Of a DNA stretch of 47,780 nt, positions 35,483-44,705 are shown piece after piece. The translations under genes were made by a program, and so were the position numbers. Under the pieces are notes generated by a model, which searched no databases, had not been told where the DNA came from, and worked only from the letters and a program-made list of their open reading frames with translations. Each line of letters starts with the position of its first letter. Positions within the stretch are counted from its first letter, which is position 1. The DNA lies in the NCBI GenBank assembly GCA_003250475.1, contig QKGI01000115.1:1-47780 (forward strand), read 5' to 3'. This DNA comes from Bacteroidota bacterium. Its GTDB lineage: Bacteria; Bacteroidota; Bacteroidia; Bacteroidales; VadinHA17.

Positions 35483-37840
35483 ATGATAAAAGAACACTTA
35501 ACCCTGATCTGGCGCAAAGCCTCGAGGAACAAAGTCTTTACCCTGATCAACACCCTTGGCCTGTCGGTCGGGATAGCGGTTTTCATACTGATCATCCTCT
35601 GGGTACGGAATGAGTTCTCATATGACAGGTACAATGAAAATTTCGACAACATCTACCGGATTGAAATCGAAGGGTCAGTATATATGGTCTCGGCAATTGG
35701 TCCTGCATTTAAGAATGAGTTCTCTGAAATTGAAAAGTCTGTGAGGTTCTCAGGGATGGGGCCGGCTCTTCTTACCGTAGATATGAATTCGGTCATGGTA
35801 GAGAACACCGTCCTGGCCGACTCAACCCTCTTTGATGTGTTTACCTATGAGTTCCTGTATGGCAATCCCAAAGAGGCACTTGTGACACCTTTCAGTATTG
35901 TCCTGACCGAAACCACTGCCCGCAAACTTTTTGGCGACATAAATCCCGTCGGCAGGGCACTGAGGGTTGACAACAATTTCGAGACCACGGTTACAGGTGT
36001 AATTAAGGATGTCAGCCGGACACATATGCCGGTTGATGCCATTGCCTCATTTGTCACCCTGGGTAAAATGATGCCCCAGGAAGATTATCTGTATTCATTC
36101 GGGACTTCTCAGTATCCAACATATTTCCTGATCAGGGAGGGAGTTGACATCGGCAACCTGACGGGAAAGATGACAAAATTTGCCGATGAACTTTATGTTG
36201 CCCACGGAAGGAAATCCGGGGGACATGAAAGCGAGCTTGTTCCTTTGAAGGACATATATTTCCACGAAAATTATTTTCCTTCCCACCTGCACGGTAACCT
36301 CAGATTTGTTTATATCTTCCTGATGGTATCGATCCTTACGCTTGTAATTGCATGTATCAACTTCATTAACCTCACAATAGCGAGGTCATCAACCGTTGTG
36401 CGGGAAGTAGGGGTAAAAAAAGTATTCGGTGCTTCCCAGTCCCAGCTTTTCTTCCAGTTTCTGCTTGAATCAGTCAGTCTCAGTATCATATCAGCTCTTT
36501 TTGCATTGCTTATTATCAGGGGTATTCTCCCGGAATTCAACCGGATAACCGGAGCAAATCTATCCATGGGCAACTATCTGACTGTACCATACATTCTGGC
36601 ATATTTTCTGATAGTGGTACTTATTGGAATAATAGCAGGGATATACCCTTCCATAAGGCTCTCCTCCTTCAGTCCCATTCAGTATTTACGCAGATTCGGT
36701 GGCCGCGGCGTTACAAGGTCTCCATTCAGAACAGGCCTGGTAATATTTCAGTTCACTGTTTCTATAATTCTCATCCTGTCAGTCTTTGTGGTACTCCGGC
36801 AGCTAAGCTACATGAAGAAATACAATACAGGCTTCAATCCTGAAAACATAATCCTCTTCAGCATGGATGGTGATATTCGCCATAAAATGGATGCATTCCG
36901 AAACGAAATCATGTCGATACCCAATATCGAAGAGGTGGCTTTTACAAGCGCTCCTCCCGGAACGGTCAATAACTACGAGGGTTTCAGTTACCAGGAGATC
37001 AGGGAGGGTTTTCCGGTATTCACTGTTGATCCTTCATTCCTCACGATGCTGGATGTTAAGATCACCGAAGGCAGAAACTTTTCCCGGGAGAGACCAAATG
37101 ACAGATATGGAGTATGTATACTGAACCGTGAAGCTGTAAATTTATTCGGCATGGAGAATCCAGTTGGCAGTTTTCTGAAACATCCATATTATCTTACAAC
37201 CATACCGAGAGATGATATCGAGGTTATAGGAGTCATTGATGATTATCATTATATCTCCCCGAAAGACTCGGTAGGTCCGGCTTTGTTCTGTTACGGTAAC
37301 TGGTTTAACACGGTCTGTATGAAAATCAATCCCGAGAATCTGCCCGGGGCATTGAAGCAGATTGAAACTGTCTGGAATAAATTTGCGCCAGGGTTCCCTT
37401 TCAAATACCAGTACCTCGATGAATTCTACGGAAGGCAATATTCAGGAGAATCCACACTGAGTAAGATCCTGGTATATTTTGCATTGGTGGCTATCATTAT
37501 AGCCTGCCTTGGGCTCCTGGGTCTGACATCTCTTCTTGCGCAGGAAAAGACCAGGGAGATAGGGATACGGAAAGTATCCGGAGCAACGGGCAATCTTATC
37601 ATCGGACTGTTGTCAGTAACGTTTCTGAAGTGGGTGGCCGTGGCGATAATCATCGGAACCCCGGTTGCCCTGATAGCAATGCACAAGTGGCTGATGAATT
37701 TTGCATACCATACAGCTGTCTCATGGTGGCTGGTTGCTCTGGCAGCAGTAGCACTGCTTTCTGTATCCATGTTTACAATGATCTTTCATATTCTGAGGGT
37801 ATCACGTACCAATCCGGTAGTTGCTCTAAAGTACGAATAG
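35483..37840 (+). CDS. Fused MacB/FtsX-type ABC permease, cluster permease 3
   Basis: 785-residue two-half permease (TM, periplasmic domain and three FtsX helices, twice). The N-terminus M-I-K-E-H-L-T-L-I-W-R-K-A-S matches its paralogues. Coupling sequences E-V-G-V-K-K-V-F-G-A and E-I-G-I-R-K-V-S-G-A are near consensus. The second periplasmic domain is somewhat shorter than in permeases 1 and 4. It ends N-P-V-V-A-L-K-Y-E. There is no ATPase in the same operon. It diverges from the sigma-54 activator across 215 bases, so the activator could control it, but I found no -24/-12 match in that gap. Confidence 0.92.
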   Translation: MIKEHLTLIWRKASRNKVFTLINTLGLSVGIAVFILIILWVRNEFSYDRYNENFDNIYRIEIEGSVYMVSAIGPAFKNEFSEIEKSVRFSGMGPALLTVDMNSVMVENTVLADSTLFDVFTYEFLYGNPKEALVTPFSIVLTETTARKLFGDINPVGRALRVDNNFETTVTGVIKDVSRTHMPVDAIASFVTLGKMMPQEDYLYSFGTSQYPTYFLIREGVDIGNLTGKMTKFADELYVAHGRKSGGHESELVPLKDIYFHENYFPSHLHGNLRFVYIFLMVSILTLVIACINFINLTIARSSTVVREVGVKKVFGASQSQLFFQFLLESVSLSIISALFALLIIRGILPEFNRITGANLSMGNYLTVPYILAYFLIVVLIGIIAGIYPSIRLSSFSPIQYLRRFGGRGVTRSPFRTGLVIFQFTVSIILILSVFVVLRQLSYMKKYNTGFNPENIILFSMDGDIRHKMDAFRNEIMSIPNIEEVAFTSAPPGTVNNYEGFSYQEIREGFPVFTVDPSFLTMLDVKITEGRNFSRERPNDRYGVCILNREAVNLFGMENPVGSFLKHPYYLTTIPRDDIEVIGVIDDYHYISPKDSVGPALFCYGNWFNTVCMKINPENLPGALKQIETVWNKFAPGFPFKYQYLDEFYGRQYSGESTLSKILVYFALVAIIIACLGLLGLTSLLAQEKTREIGIRKVSGATGNLIIGLLSVTFLKWVAVAIIIGTPVALIAMHKWLMNFAYHTAVSWWLVALAAVALLSVSMFTMIFHILRVSRTNPVVALKYE

Positions 37841-38163
37841 ACACCACTGGCCCGGCATCCTTCGGGTTAGCCTGTTAGCAGCTTCCGGCATCACGGACAT
37901 CAGCCCCTGAAAGCATACAGGCAAGAGCATTATGTCCGTCCTGAAGAAAAACCCTCTGAAGGCAATGTTCCATCGGATCTCAGACAGGATGACTTCAACA
38001 ACCGTGTGGATGACCTGAGAATGAAATAAAGGGTAACAATGAGGATGGCAGTATTCGAAAAAATATACTGCCGCACACTATGCAACAAATTAATGCTGCC
38101 GGCGTCTTTTATTTGACATGACCACAAATGTGGCAGCCTTGATACTGAAAAAAAGTCAAAACA
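37841..38163. other. 323-base gap after permease 3, possible gene remnant
   Basis: No start-to-stop gene found. Bases 37871-38029 on the plus strand are open for 52 codons before TAA without an early ATG. The translation (for example Y-V-R-P-E-E-K-P-S-E-G-N-V-P and F-N-N-R-V-D-D-L-R-M-K at the end) looks protein-like, so a decayed gene end is possible. CCACA-AA-TGTGG at 38122-38133 is a small palindrome before the GRAM-like gene. Confidence 0.3.
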
Positions 38164-38472
38164 ATGACAGTCAAACTTAAACCCAACGAAGTCGTTCTGA
38201 AAGCCGGTGATACCAGCCAGGTGATTGACAATGCCACGATAGCAGGAAAACTGATAGTTACAAACCAGGGTTTGTATTTCAAGACCCTTGTGGAAGAGAA
38301 AGAGAAGTTTAATCTGGAGATCCTGTTCGATAACATACTTGAGGTCATCTATTTTAACCAGGGAATATTTTCTGCCAAGGGTTTAAATGTTGTTACAAGA
38401 GACGGTAATACATTCAGCTTCCCGCTCAGGAAGAGAGATGAATTCGGTCAGCTTATAAACAGGATGTACTGA
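38164..38472 (+). CDS. Small GRAM/PH-like domain protein
   Basis: 102-residue cytoplasmic protein with no signal peptide or TM segment. The pattern L-K-A-G-D-T-S-Q-V, then A-G-K-L-I-V-T-N-Q-G-L-Y-F-K and later G-N-T-F-S-F-P-L, is the strand order of GRAM/bacterial PH-like domains, which bind lipids or proteins in known cases. Length fits a single domain. It sits between permeases 3 and 4 and its end faces that of permease 4, 13 bases away. A role near the membrane with these permeases is only a guess from position. Confidence 0.7.
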   Translation: MTVKLKPNEVVLKAGDTSQVIDNATIAGKLIVTNQGLYFKTLVEEKEKFNLEILFDNILEVIYFNQGIFSAKGLNVVTRDGNTFSFPLRKRDEFGQLINRMY

Positions 38473-38485
38473 TCAAAACAGCTTA

Positions 38486-40906
38486 CTACTCATATTTCAG
38501 TGAACTTGCAGGATTGACCCTTGCAGCCCGGAGAATCCGGTAACTAATTGTTGTAAGTGCTATACCAAGAGCTATTGCAAATCCGGCAAAATAAGTGAGA
38601 ATGCCGGCATCTGCCCTGTAATAGAAGTTTTCAAGCCATTTTGCAGCTATGTAATAGATTAACGGCCACGCTATCAGAGCCGAGACAGCGACCAGTATTA
38701 CTATTTCCCTGGCGATTACCATATAGATACCTGATACCGTAGATCCCATGGCTTTTCTTACTCCAATTTCCTTTGTTCGTTGTTCGACGGTAAATGATGT
38801 AAGACCGAAGAGTCCGAGGGCTGCAATGAATATGGCCAGGATTGAAAATATTACTGCCATCTGAGCATTTTGCTTCTCCTGGCTGTACATACGCTCAAAA
38901 TCCTCATCAACAAAATAATATTGAAGAGGATTATTTGCAGTGAACTCCTTCCATAAAATCTCGATATCAGATATTGTCTCTGAATAATTTTGAGCTGAGA
39001 TTCTGACTGTCAGATAACCCCATAAAATGTCATCAGTCTTTAAACAGAAGATGTAAGGCTGAATTGGATTCCTCAGTGATTCAAAGTTAAAATTTTTGAC
39101 TACCCCTATTGTATGAAGGTATCTTATACCCCCATTGTCTGAAGGTTTCATAAATCTTGCCAGTTCGGGTTCCGATATTCCAAAGTTCCGGACAGCACTT
39201 TCATTGATCAGGCAGGCTTCCTGATCTGTGGTATGGTCCTCGCTGAAGAATCTGCCTGAAACAAGTGTCATACCATAGGTATCAAGATAATCATAATCTA
39301 CCCAGTTCGTTTGCAGTAGTAGGGTTTCGTCCTTTTTCCCCTCCAGCATGTAGCCGTTGTTGTTATTATTCCTTCCTGGAACAGCAGTGGAACTGGCAAT
39401 ATTTATGACTCCCGGGATATTCATGACTGCTTCTTTAAATGATTTCACTTTTGTTCCCAAAGCCCCGGCACGGTTTATAACAATCAGTTGTTCTTTGTTA
39501 AATCCAACATCTTTATTGAGCATATACTTTATCTGCCTGTACATTATCATAGTGCCAATAATAAGCAGAATTGACACAGAAAACTGGAAAACAACAAGCA
39601 CTCTTCTGAGCCGGCCGTTCTGCATACTGTTTTTCACACTTCCTTTAAGTACTTCATAAGGATTGAATGATGACAGGTACAATGCAGGATAGCTCCCGGA
39701 CAGGGCACCAACAACAATAGTGAAAAGAAGCAGAACCGGGATGGTATACCAGTTGGATAACAGGCTTAAAGCAAGGCTTGTGCCAAGAAGATTATTGAAA
39801 TATGGTATGGAGAGTTCAATAATAATAACAGCAATTATAAGCGATGCAAAAGAGAGAATCAGAGACTCTGAAATAAATTGAGTGATAAGCATACCACGTG
39901 TCGAACCAGCTACTTTCTTTATTCCAACCTCCTTTGCTCTTCTTGATGCCTGGGCGGTTGACAGATTCATGAAATTAACAGCTGCGATCAATACAATAAG
40001 AATGGCAATACTGGAGAAGATCCACAAGTACTTAGGATCTGCCGCTTCTTTAAACTCCTGCTGGATTGAAGGGTCAAGATGGATATCAGTAAGCTTCTGA
40101 AGATAATACCGGTATCTATTCCCCTGAGCCAGGAAATCATCGAGAGTGATCCCCATAAAATGCTGTATCTCAGGTCCAACATATTTAACCAGCAAATCAG
40201 GGATCTTATTATCTACATCAGCAGAACTGGAATTTGGTTTAAGAAGAAGATAGGTACTGAAACTGTTATTTGTCCATATTGGATCATTTGACCTTCTGTT
40301 GGTCATGAATGAAGAAATAAGATTCGCATTGAAATGTGATTTTGCCGGGATATCAGCCATGACTCCCGAAACAATATATTTGGTCGTGTCTGACCCCATT
40401 TTCAGGGCTTTGTCAATAGGATCAGCGTCTCCGAATATTTTTCTGGCTGTCGATTCGCTCAGTACAATTCTTCTGGGGCTGCTAAGCATTTCAGATGGAT
40501 CACCTTTGATAACAGGTATTGAAAAGAAATTGAAGAAAGAAGAGTCAGCGTCAACCCATCCTTCCTCAGTATAGGTCTGGCCGTCATACTCGATAACCGT
40601 TGGCCCGTGCCCAGTCATCCTCAGAAAATCTTCCACCTCTGGAAACTCCCTGTACATTGTAGGACCAACAATTGCAGCCGTTGAGGCCGCAGCTATCTCC
40701 TGGCCTCCTATCTTGCCGTCAAGTACAACCCTGTAGATGCGGTCCTTTTTAATATTGTACTGATCATAACTCGCTTCATTAAGTACAAAAAGAGAGATTA
40801 AAAGGCTGCAGGCAATCCCAATTGAAAGTCCCATAATATTAATAATAATATAGGATCTTTGTCTCTTGAATGACCTTGTAGTGTGTTTGATGAGCTTATT
40901 GAGCAT
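38486..40906 (-). CDS. Fused MacB/FtsX-type ABC permease, cluster permease 4
   Basis: 806 residues, the longest of the five, with the same duplicated plan. The start M-L-N-K-L-I-K-H-T-T-R-S-F aligns with the other N-termini. Coupling sequences are E-V-G-I-K-K-V-A-G-S and E-I-G-V-R-K-A-M-G-S, both ending in Ser where most paralogues have Ala. It ends N-P-A-S-S-L-K-Y-E. It is transcribed after permease 5, 66 bases downstream of it, so these two may form a permease-only operon. No ATPase domain. Confidence 0.92.
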   Translation of the reverse strand: MLNKLIKHTTRSFKRQRSYIIINIMGLSIGIACSLLISLFVLNEASYDQYNIKKDRIYRVVLDGKIGGQEIAAASTAAIVGPTMYREFPEVEDFLRMTGHGPTVIEYDGQTYTEEGWVDADSSFFNFFSIPVIKGDPSEMLSSPRRIVLSESTARKIFGDADPIDKALKMGSDTTKYIVSGVMADIPAKSHFNANLISSFMTNRRSNDPIWTNNSFSTYLLLKPNSSSADVDNKIPDLLVKYVGPEIQHFMGITLDDFLAQGNRYRYYLQKLTDIHLDPSIQQEFKEAADPKYLWIFSSIAILIVLIAAVNFMNLSTAQASRRAKEVGIKKVAGSTRGMLITQFISESLILSFASLIIAVIIIELSIPYFNNLLGTSLALSLLSNWYTIPVLLLFTIVVGALSGSYPALYLSSFNPYEVLKGSVKNSMQNGRLRRVLVVFQFSVSILLIIGTMIMYRQIKYMLNKDVGFNKEQLIVINRAGALGTKVKSFKEAVMNIPGVINIASSTAVPGRNNNNNGYMLEGKKDETLLLQTNWVDYDYLDTYGMTLVSGRFFSEDHTTDQEACLINESAVRNFGISEPELARFMKPSDNGGIRYLHTIGVVKNFNFESLRNPIQPYIFCLKTDDILWGYLTVRISAQNYSETISDIEILWKEFTANNPLQYYFVDEDFERMYSQEKQNAQMAVIFSILAIFIAALGLFGLTSFTVEQRTKEIGVRKAMGSTVSGIYMVIAREIVILVAVSALIAWPLIYYIAAKWLENFYYRADAGILTYFAGFAIALGIALTTISYRILRAARVNPASSLKYE

Positions 40907-40972
40907 ACCTGCCTGTTTTAATCTGATTTTACGAAAAGGACCAAATCACTTTAGTAAATTGAATGGCGCGGT

Positions 40973-43345
40973 TTACTCAATCTTTAATGCTTCCGCAGGA
41001 TTTATACATGAAGCCCTGTAAGCCTGATAACCCACGGTAAGTATTGCAATCAGTATTGTTCCGGCTGCAATACCGATAAATACAAGTATGCTCATGTCAA
41101 TCCTGTAAGCGAACTGCTGTAACAGTTTGTGGACTATCAGCCACCCTGCCGGAAGTGCAATAACGAGTGATATCACCACAAGCATGAGGAACTCCCTTGC
41201 CATTGCATAGATAACATTCAGAGAATCGGCACCCATTACTTTCCTGATACCTATTTCGTTCGTCCTCCGTTCAGTGGAATAGGATGACAGCCCGTAAAGG
41301 CCCAGTGATGCAATAATCAACGCCAGGATTGTGAAATACTTAAGAAGGTCTGCCAGACGCATTTCTGCCCTGAACAGGTTATTGTAATCCTGATCGATGA
41401 AGGTGTACTCGAGAGGGTATTCCGGGATTACCTCTTTCCATGTTGCCTCAACTGCTGCGAGTGACTCCTTCACCTTTCCCGGGGTCAGTCTCACCAGCAT
41501 AATTCTCAGGAAGCTGGTATCTGCCAGGGCAAAGGCCATTGGTTCTATCTCCCTGTCAGCTCCCTTAAAGTGGAAGTTTTTCAGTACCCCTACTATTGTT
41601 CCCTGCAGCCCCATGAATCTGAAGTTCTTTCCAACCGGATCACCTATATCCATCATCCTGACTACCTCTTCATTAATAAGGAAATTACCTGTCGTGTCCC
41701 CAGCCATGTCGGAAGTGAACTCCCTGGAGAAATCCCGTCCGGAGACAAGCTTCATCTTCATGGTCTCCAGGTAATCATAGTCGACTCCGTTTGTTCCGAT
41801 AAGCACATGTTTGTCAGGATCTTTCCCATCCCAGCTGGCACCTCCCGAGTTACTTCCCATCATCACGGGATTATGAAGCGAGGCTGTCACTCCCCTGATC
41901 AGCGGCTCCTGCAACAGTTCGCTCTTAAGTGAGTAATACTTGCCCTTCATCTCGTCAGACATGGGTATCCCTATAAGGTTCTCCTTATCAAAACCAAGGT
42001 CTTTGTTCTGAAGGAACCTGAGCTGCATATACATGAACACTGCAGACACGGCAATGATGACGGAAAGGGTGAACTGTACCACAACAAGAATCTTCCGGAG
42101 TCTGCCGTTCCCTTTCCCTGTCATACTATCACCCTTAAGTGTTGCCGCAGGTTTGATCGCAGACAGATAAAAAGCCGGATAAAGGCCTGACACTATGCCG
42201 GCAAGAATGCCTATTATGACAAAGCTGATAATAAACCTCCCGTGAAGCAGGTCTCTCAGGACAAACTCCTTCCCTGATACATCGTTAAACAGCTGCAGGG
42301 AAAGCCCTATTATTACCAGGGCAAGTATCATCGACATAGTCACGAGAATGAGCGACTCCGACATAAACTGTACGATCATTGTCTTTCTTTCAGCCCCTAC
42401 AACCTTCCTGATGCCTATCTCCTTTGATCTTGATGATGCCTTGGCTGTTGACAGGTTAATGAAGTTAATGCAGGCTATTAACAAAACGAATACAGCTATC
42501 AGAGAGAAAATATAAAGTACTATAACAGGGCCCTTGCGTTCCTGAAAGCCGAACTGCGCATGCAGATGAATGTCAAGCAACGGGAAGACGCTGAATTTTG
42601 TCGTGGTTGTCGGATGATACTCCAGCACCACATCTGTGAGCTTCCTGTTCACGTTTTCCAGGTCAGAGCCCTCTTCAAGCTGGACAAATGTGAGGATTGA
42701 ATTGCTTCCCCATGAAGTGCTTACAGCGCCTATCTCCTTCAGGAAAGAAAAAGGTATCACCCCTTCGAAGGAGAAGATAGAGTTCTCGGGTATCTCTTTC
42801 ATGACGCCGGTAACCATGAACTGGTATTTATTCTCCAGAGAAAGAGTTTTGCCAACCGGATTTGTGTCGCCGAAATATTTCTTTGCCAGCTTTTCCGACA
42901 GAATAATTGAATTGGGTGCATTCAGTGCTGTTGCGGGGTCACCTCTCAGGAGCGGCAGGGTGAACATCCTGAGTAACCCGGAGTCAGATGCGACTATTGA
43001 TGACTCAAAGAAGACCTTATCCTCATTTCGGAATAATATACGCGGCAGCCTGTTTATGCGGGCCTGCTCAACAATCTCCGGTATCTTTTCTTTCCAGACA
43101 GGTCCGCTGGGTTGCGGAGTAACGGTGACATGATACCTCTCACCGGAGTAGAACTGGTCCTCCTCCACCCGGTAGATACTGGCGGCATTTTTATGGAATC
43201 TGTCGAAGCTGAGTTCATCCTGGACCCACAATACCAGGAGCAGCGATGCAGACAACCCGATAGCCAGGCCGGCTATGTTCAGGAAAGTAAATACTTTATG
43301 TCTGGTGATGTTACGGAGCGCAACGCGAAAGTAATTTCGGATCAT
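40973..43345 (-). CDS. Fused MacB/FtsX-type ABC permease, cluster permease 5
   Basis: 790-residue two-half permease. I set the start at 43345 (M-I-R-N-Y-F-R-V-A-L-R-N-I), which aligns with its paralogues; an ATG at 43411 adds a 22-residue stretch absent from them. Coupling sequences E-I-G-I-R-K-V-V-G-A and E-I-G-I-R-K-V-M-G-A are the closest to consensus of the set. It ends N-P-A-E-A-L-K-I-E. It is the probable first gene of the permease 5-4 pair and lies 82 bases downstream of the MFS gene on the same strand. Confidence 0.92.
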   Translation of the reverse strand: MIRNYFRVALRNITRHKVFTFLNIAGLAIGLSASLLLVLWVQDELSFDRFHKNAASIYRVEEDQFYSGERYHVTVTPQPSGPVWKEKIPEIVEQARINRLPRILFRNEDKVFFESSIVASDSGLLRMFTLPLLRGDPATALNAPNSIILSEKLAKKYFGDTNPVGKTLSLENKYQFMVTGVMKEIPENSIFSFEGVIPFSFLKEIGAVSTSWGSNSILTFVQLEEGSDLENVNRKLTDVVLEYHPTTTTKFSVFPLLDIHLHAQFGFQERKGPVIVLYIFSLIAVFVLLIACINFINLSTAKASSRSKEIGIRKVVGAERKTMIVQFMSESLILVTMSMILALVIIGLSLQLFNDVSGKEFVLRDLLHGRFIISFVIIGILAGIVSGLYPAFYLSAIKPAATLKGDSMTGKGNGRLRKILVVVQFTLSVIIAVSAVFMYMQLRFLQNKDLGFDKENLIGIPMSDEMKGKYYSLKSELLQEPLIRGVTASLHNPVMMGSNSGGASWDGKDPDKHVLIGTNGVDYDYLETMKMKLVSGRDFSREFTSDMAGDTTGNFLINEEVVRMMDIGDPVGKNFRFMGLQGTIVGVLKNFHFKGADREIEPMAFALADTSFLRIMLVRLTPGKVKESLAAVEATWKEVIPEYPLEYTFIDQDYNNLFRAEMRLADLLKYFTILALIIASLGLYGLSSYSTERRTNEIGIRKVMGADSLNVIYAMAREFLMLVVISLVIALPAGWLIVHKLLQQFAYRIDMSILVFIGIAAGTILIAILTVGYQAYRASCINPAEALKIE

Positions 43346-43427
43346 ATCTTTAAGGTCAGGGTTCAGGCTAAAGACGATTGTTATCCGCATGCGCTGCACA
43401 AAGACCGTCAATGGGTTATATGATTTA

Positions 43428-44627
43428 TCAGCTCTTCCTCTCCTTTCTGCCGGAGATAATAAAGATGATCATCAGGATGACCGAGATAAATGCCGTCGAG
43501 GCGCCGAAATAAAAGGGCACGCTTGCATTAACCCTGTCGTACAGCGTACCTGCAATGAGACTTGCCGGTAACAGGGTTAACCCCAGAAGGGCGTTATAGA
43601 TACCCAGGCCGGTTCCTTTCTTGTTTTTTTCAATTGTATCGGATATAAATGCCTTCTGAATACCATCGGTAGCAGCCGAATAAAGGCCGTACAGGGCAAA
43701 CAGTGAGACAATGGCTCCGGCACTTGTTGCCACGCCGAAACCAAAATAGACCAGGGAATATATAAAGTATCCTGCAACGAGGATCTTCTCCTTGCCTATT
43801 CTGTCAGCCAGGCTTCCTATAGGAACAGAAGCGAGAACAGACACCGAGTTGGTGACCAGATAAACAAGAGGGATCAGTGCCACCTTTACTCCTACATCGT
43901 TTGCTTTCACCATCAACAGTGCATCGGTGGAGTTGCCAAGGGTGAAAACGAACACTATTGCCAGGAAAAGATAATATCTCTTCGGGAAGTCTTTAAAATG
44001 AAATTCCCTGAAAAGGCCGGTCTTTTCCTTTTTAGCCTCCTTAATACCGAAGATGATAACGAAGATGGCCAGTATAGCCGGAATTCCGGCAAGCATGAAT
44101 ATCAACCGGTAGTTCTCGAGACTCAGCGAAAGGAGGACAAAGGCCAGAAGAGGGCCTGCGATGGCACCGCTGTTGTCCATAGCCTTCTGCAGGCCAAAGC
44201 TCCTGCCTGTTTCATTGTTGATGACAGAAGCTGCTATAAGGCTGTCACGCGGAGCAGTCCTGATACCCTTTCCAAACCTTTCAACAAACCTCAGCACCAG
44301 GACCTGTACAGGAGAGATGACCAGGGCATAAACCGGCATCACAAGTGCCGACAGAGCGTACCCGACAAGCATAAAAGGTTTATTCTTACCAATCCTGTCA
44401 CTCCAGAAGCCTGAAAATGCTTTTATCAACGAGGCTGTACTCTCAGCCACCCCTTCAATCAAACCAAGGCTGGCTTTTGACGCTCCTATCGACATCAGAA
44501 ACATCGGCATGACAGAGTAAATCATCTTCACTGATGTGTCGGTAAGAAAACTGGTCAGCCCGGTGAACAGTATGTTCCTGTTAAACCCGAAGATCTTATC
44601 TGGTAATTTCCTGGCAGGTATTTTCAT
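43428..44627 (-). CDS. Major facilitator superfamily transporter
   Basis: 399-residue inner-membrane transporter with about twelve predicted helices in two six-helix halves. The MFS loop 2-3 motif appears as F-W-S-D-R-I-G-K-N-K-P near 73-84, and the matching second-half motif as S-L-A-D-R-I-G-K-E-K near 272-281. R-F-V-E-R-F-G-K-G-I-R-T-A-P-R-D in the first half suits drug/H+ antiporter-type members. Substrate unknown. It lies on the same strand as the P-type ATPase (78-base gap) and permease 5. Confidence 0.9.
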   Translation of the reverse strand: MKIPARKLPDKIFGFNRNILFTGLTSFLTDTSVKMIYSVMPMFLMSIGASKASLGLIEGVAESTASLIKAFSGFWSDRIGKNKPFMLVGYALSALVMPVYALVISPVQVLVLRFVERFGKGIRTAPRDSLIAASVINNETGRSFGLQKAMDNSGAIAGPLLAFVLLSLSLENYRLIFMLAGIPAILAIFVIIFGIKEAKKEKTGLFREFHFKDFPKRYYLFLAIVFVFTLGNSTDALLMVKANDVGVKVALIPLVYLVTNSVSVLASVPIGSLADRIGKEKILVAGYFIYSLVYFGFGVATSAGAIVSLFALYGLYSAATDGIQKAFISDTIEKNKKGTGLGIYNALLGLTLLPASLIAGTLYDRVNASVPFYFGASTAFISVILMIIFIISGRKERKS

Positions 44628-44705
44628 TGACGGTCAGTAACCTCATGCAGTCTGTAATTTCTGTAAACGAAACCGGAGGTATTTATATTAGTTGTTATCT
44701 GCATA

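Noticed and set aside
43393-43406. GG-N10-GC on the minus strand upstream of permease 5 as a sigma-54 site
   Set aside because: Spacing fits, but the flanking bases (CGGTCT and CAGC) match the -24/-12 consensus poorly.
43346-43411. Longer N-terminus for permease 5
   Set aside because: The extra 22 residues do not align with any of the other cluster permeases.
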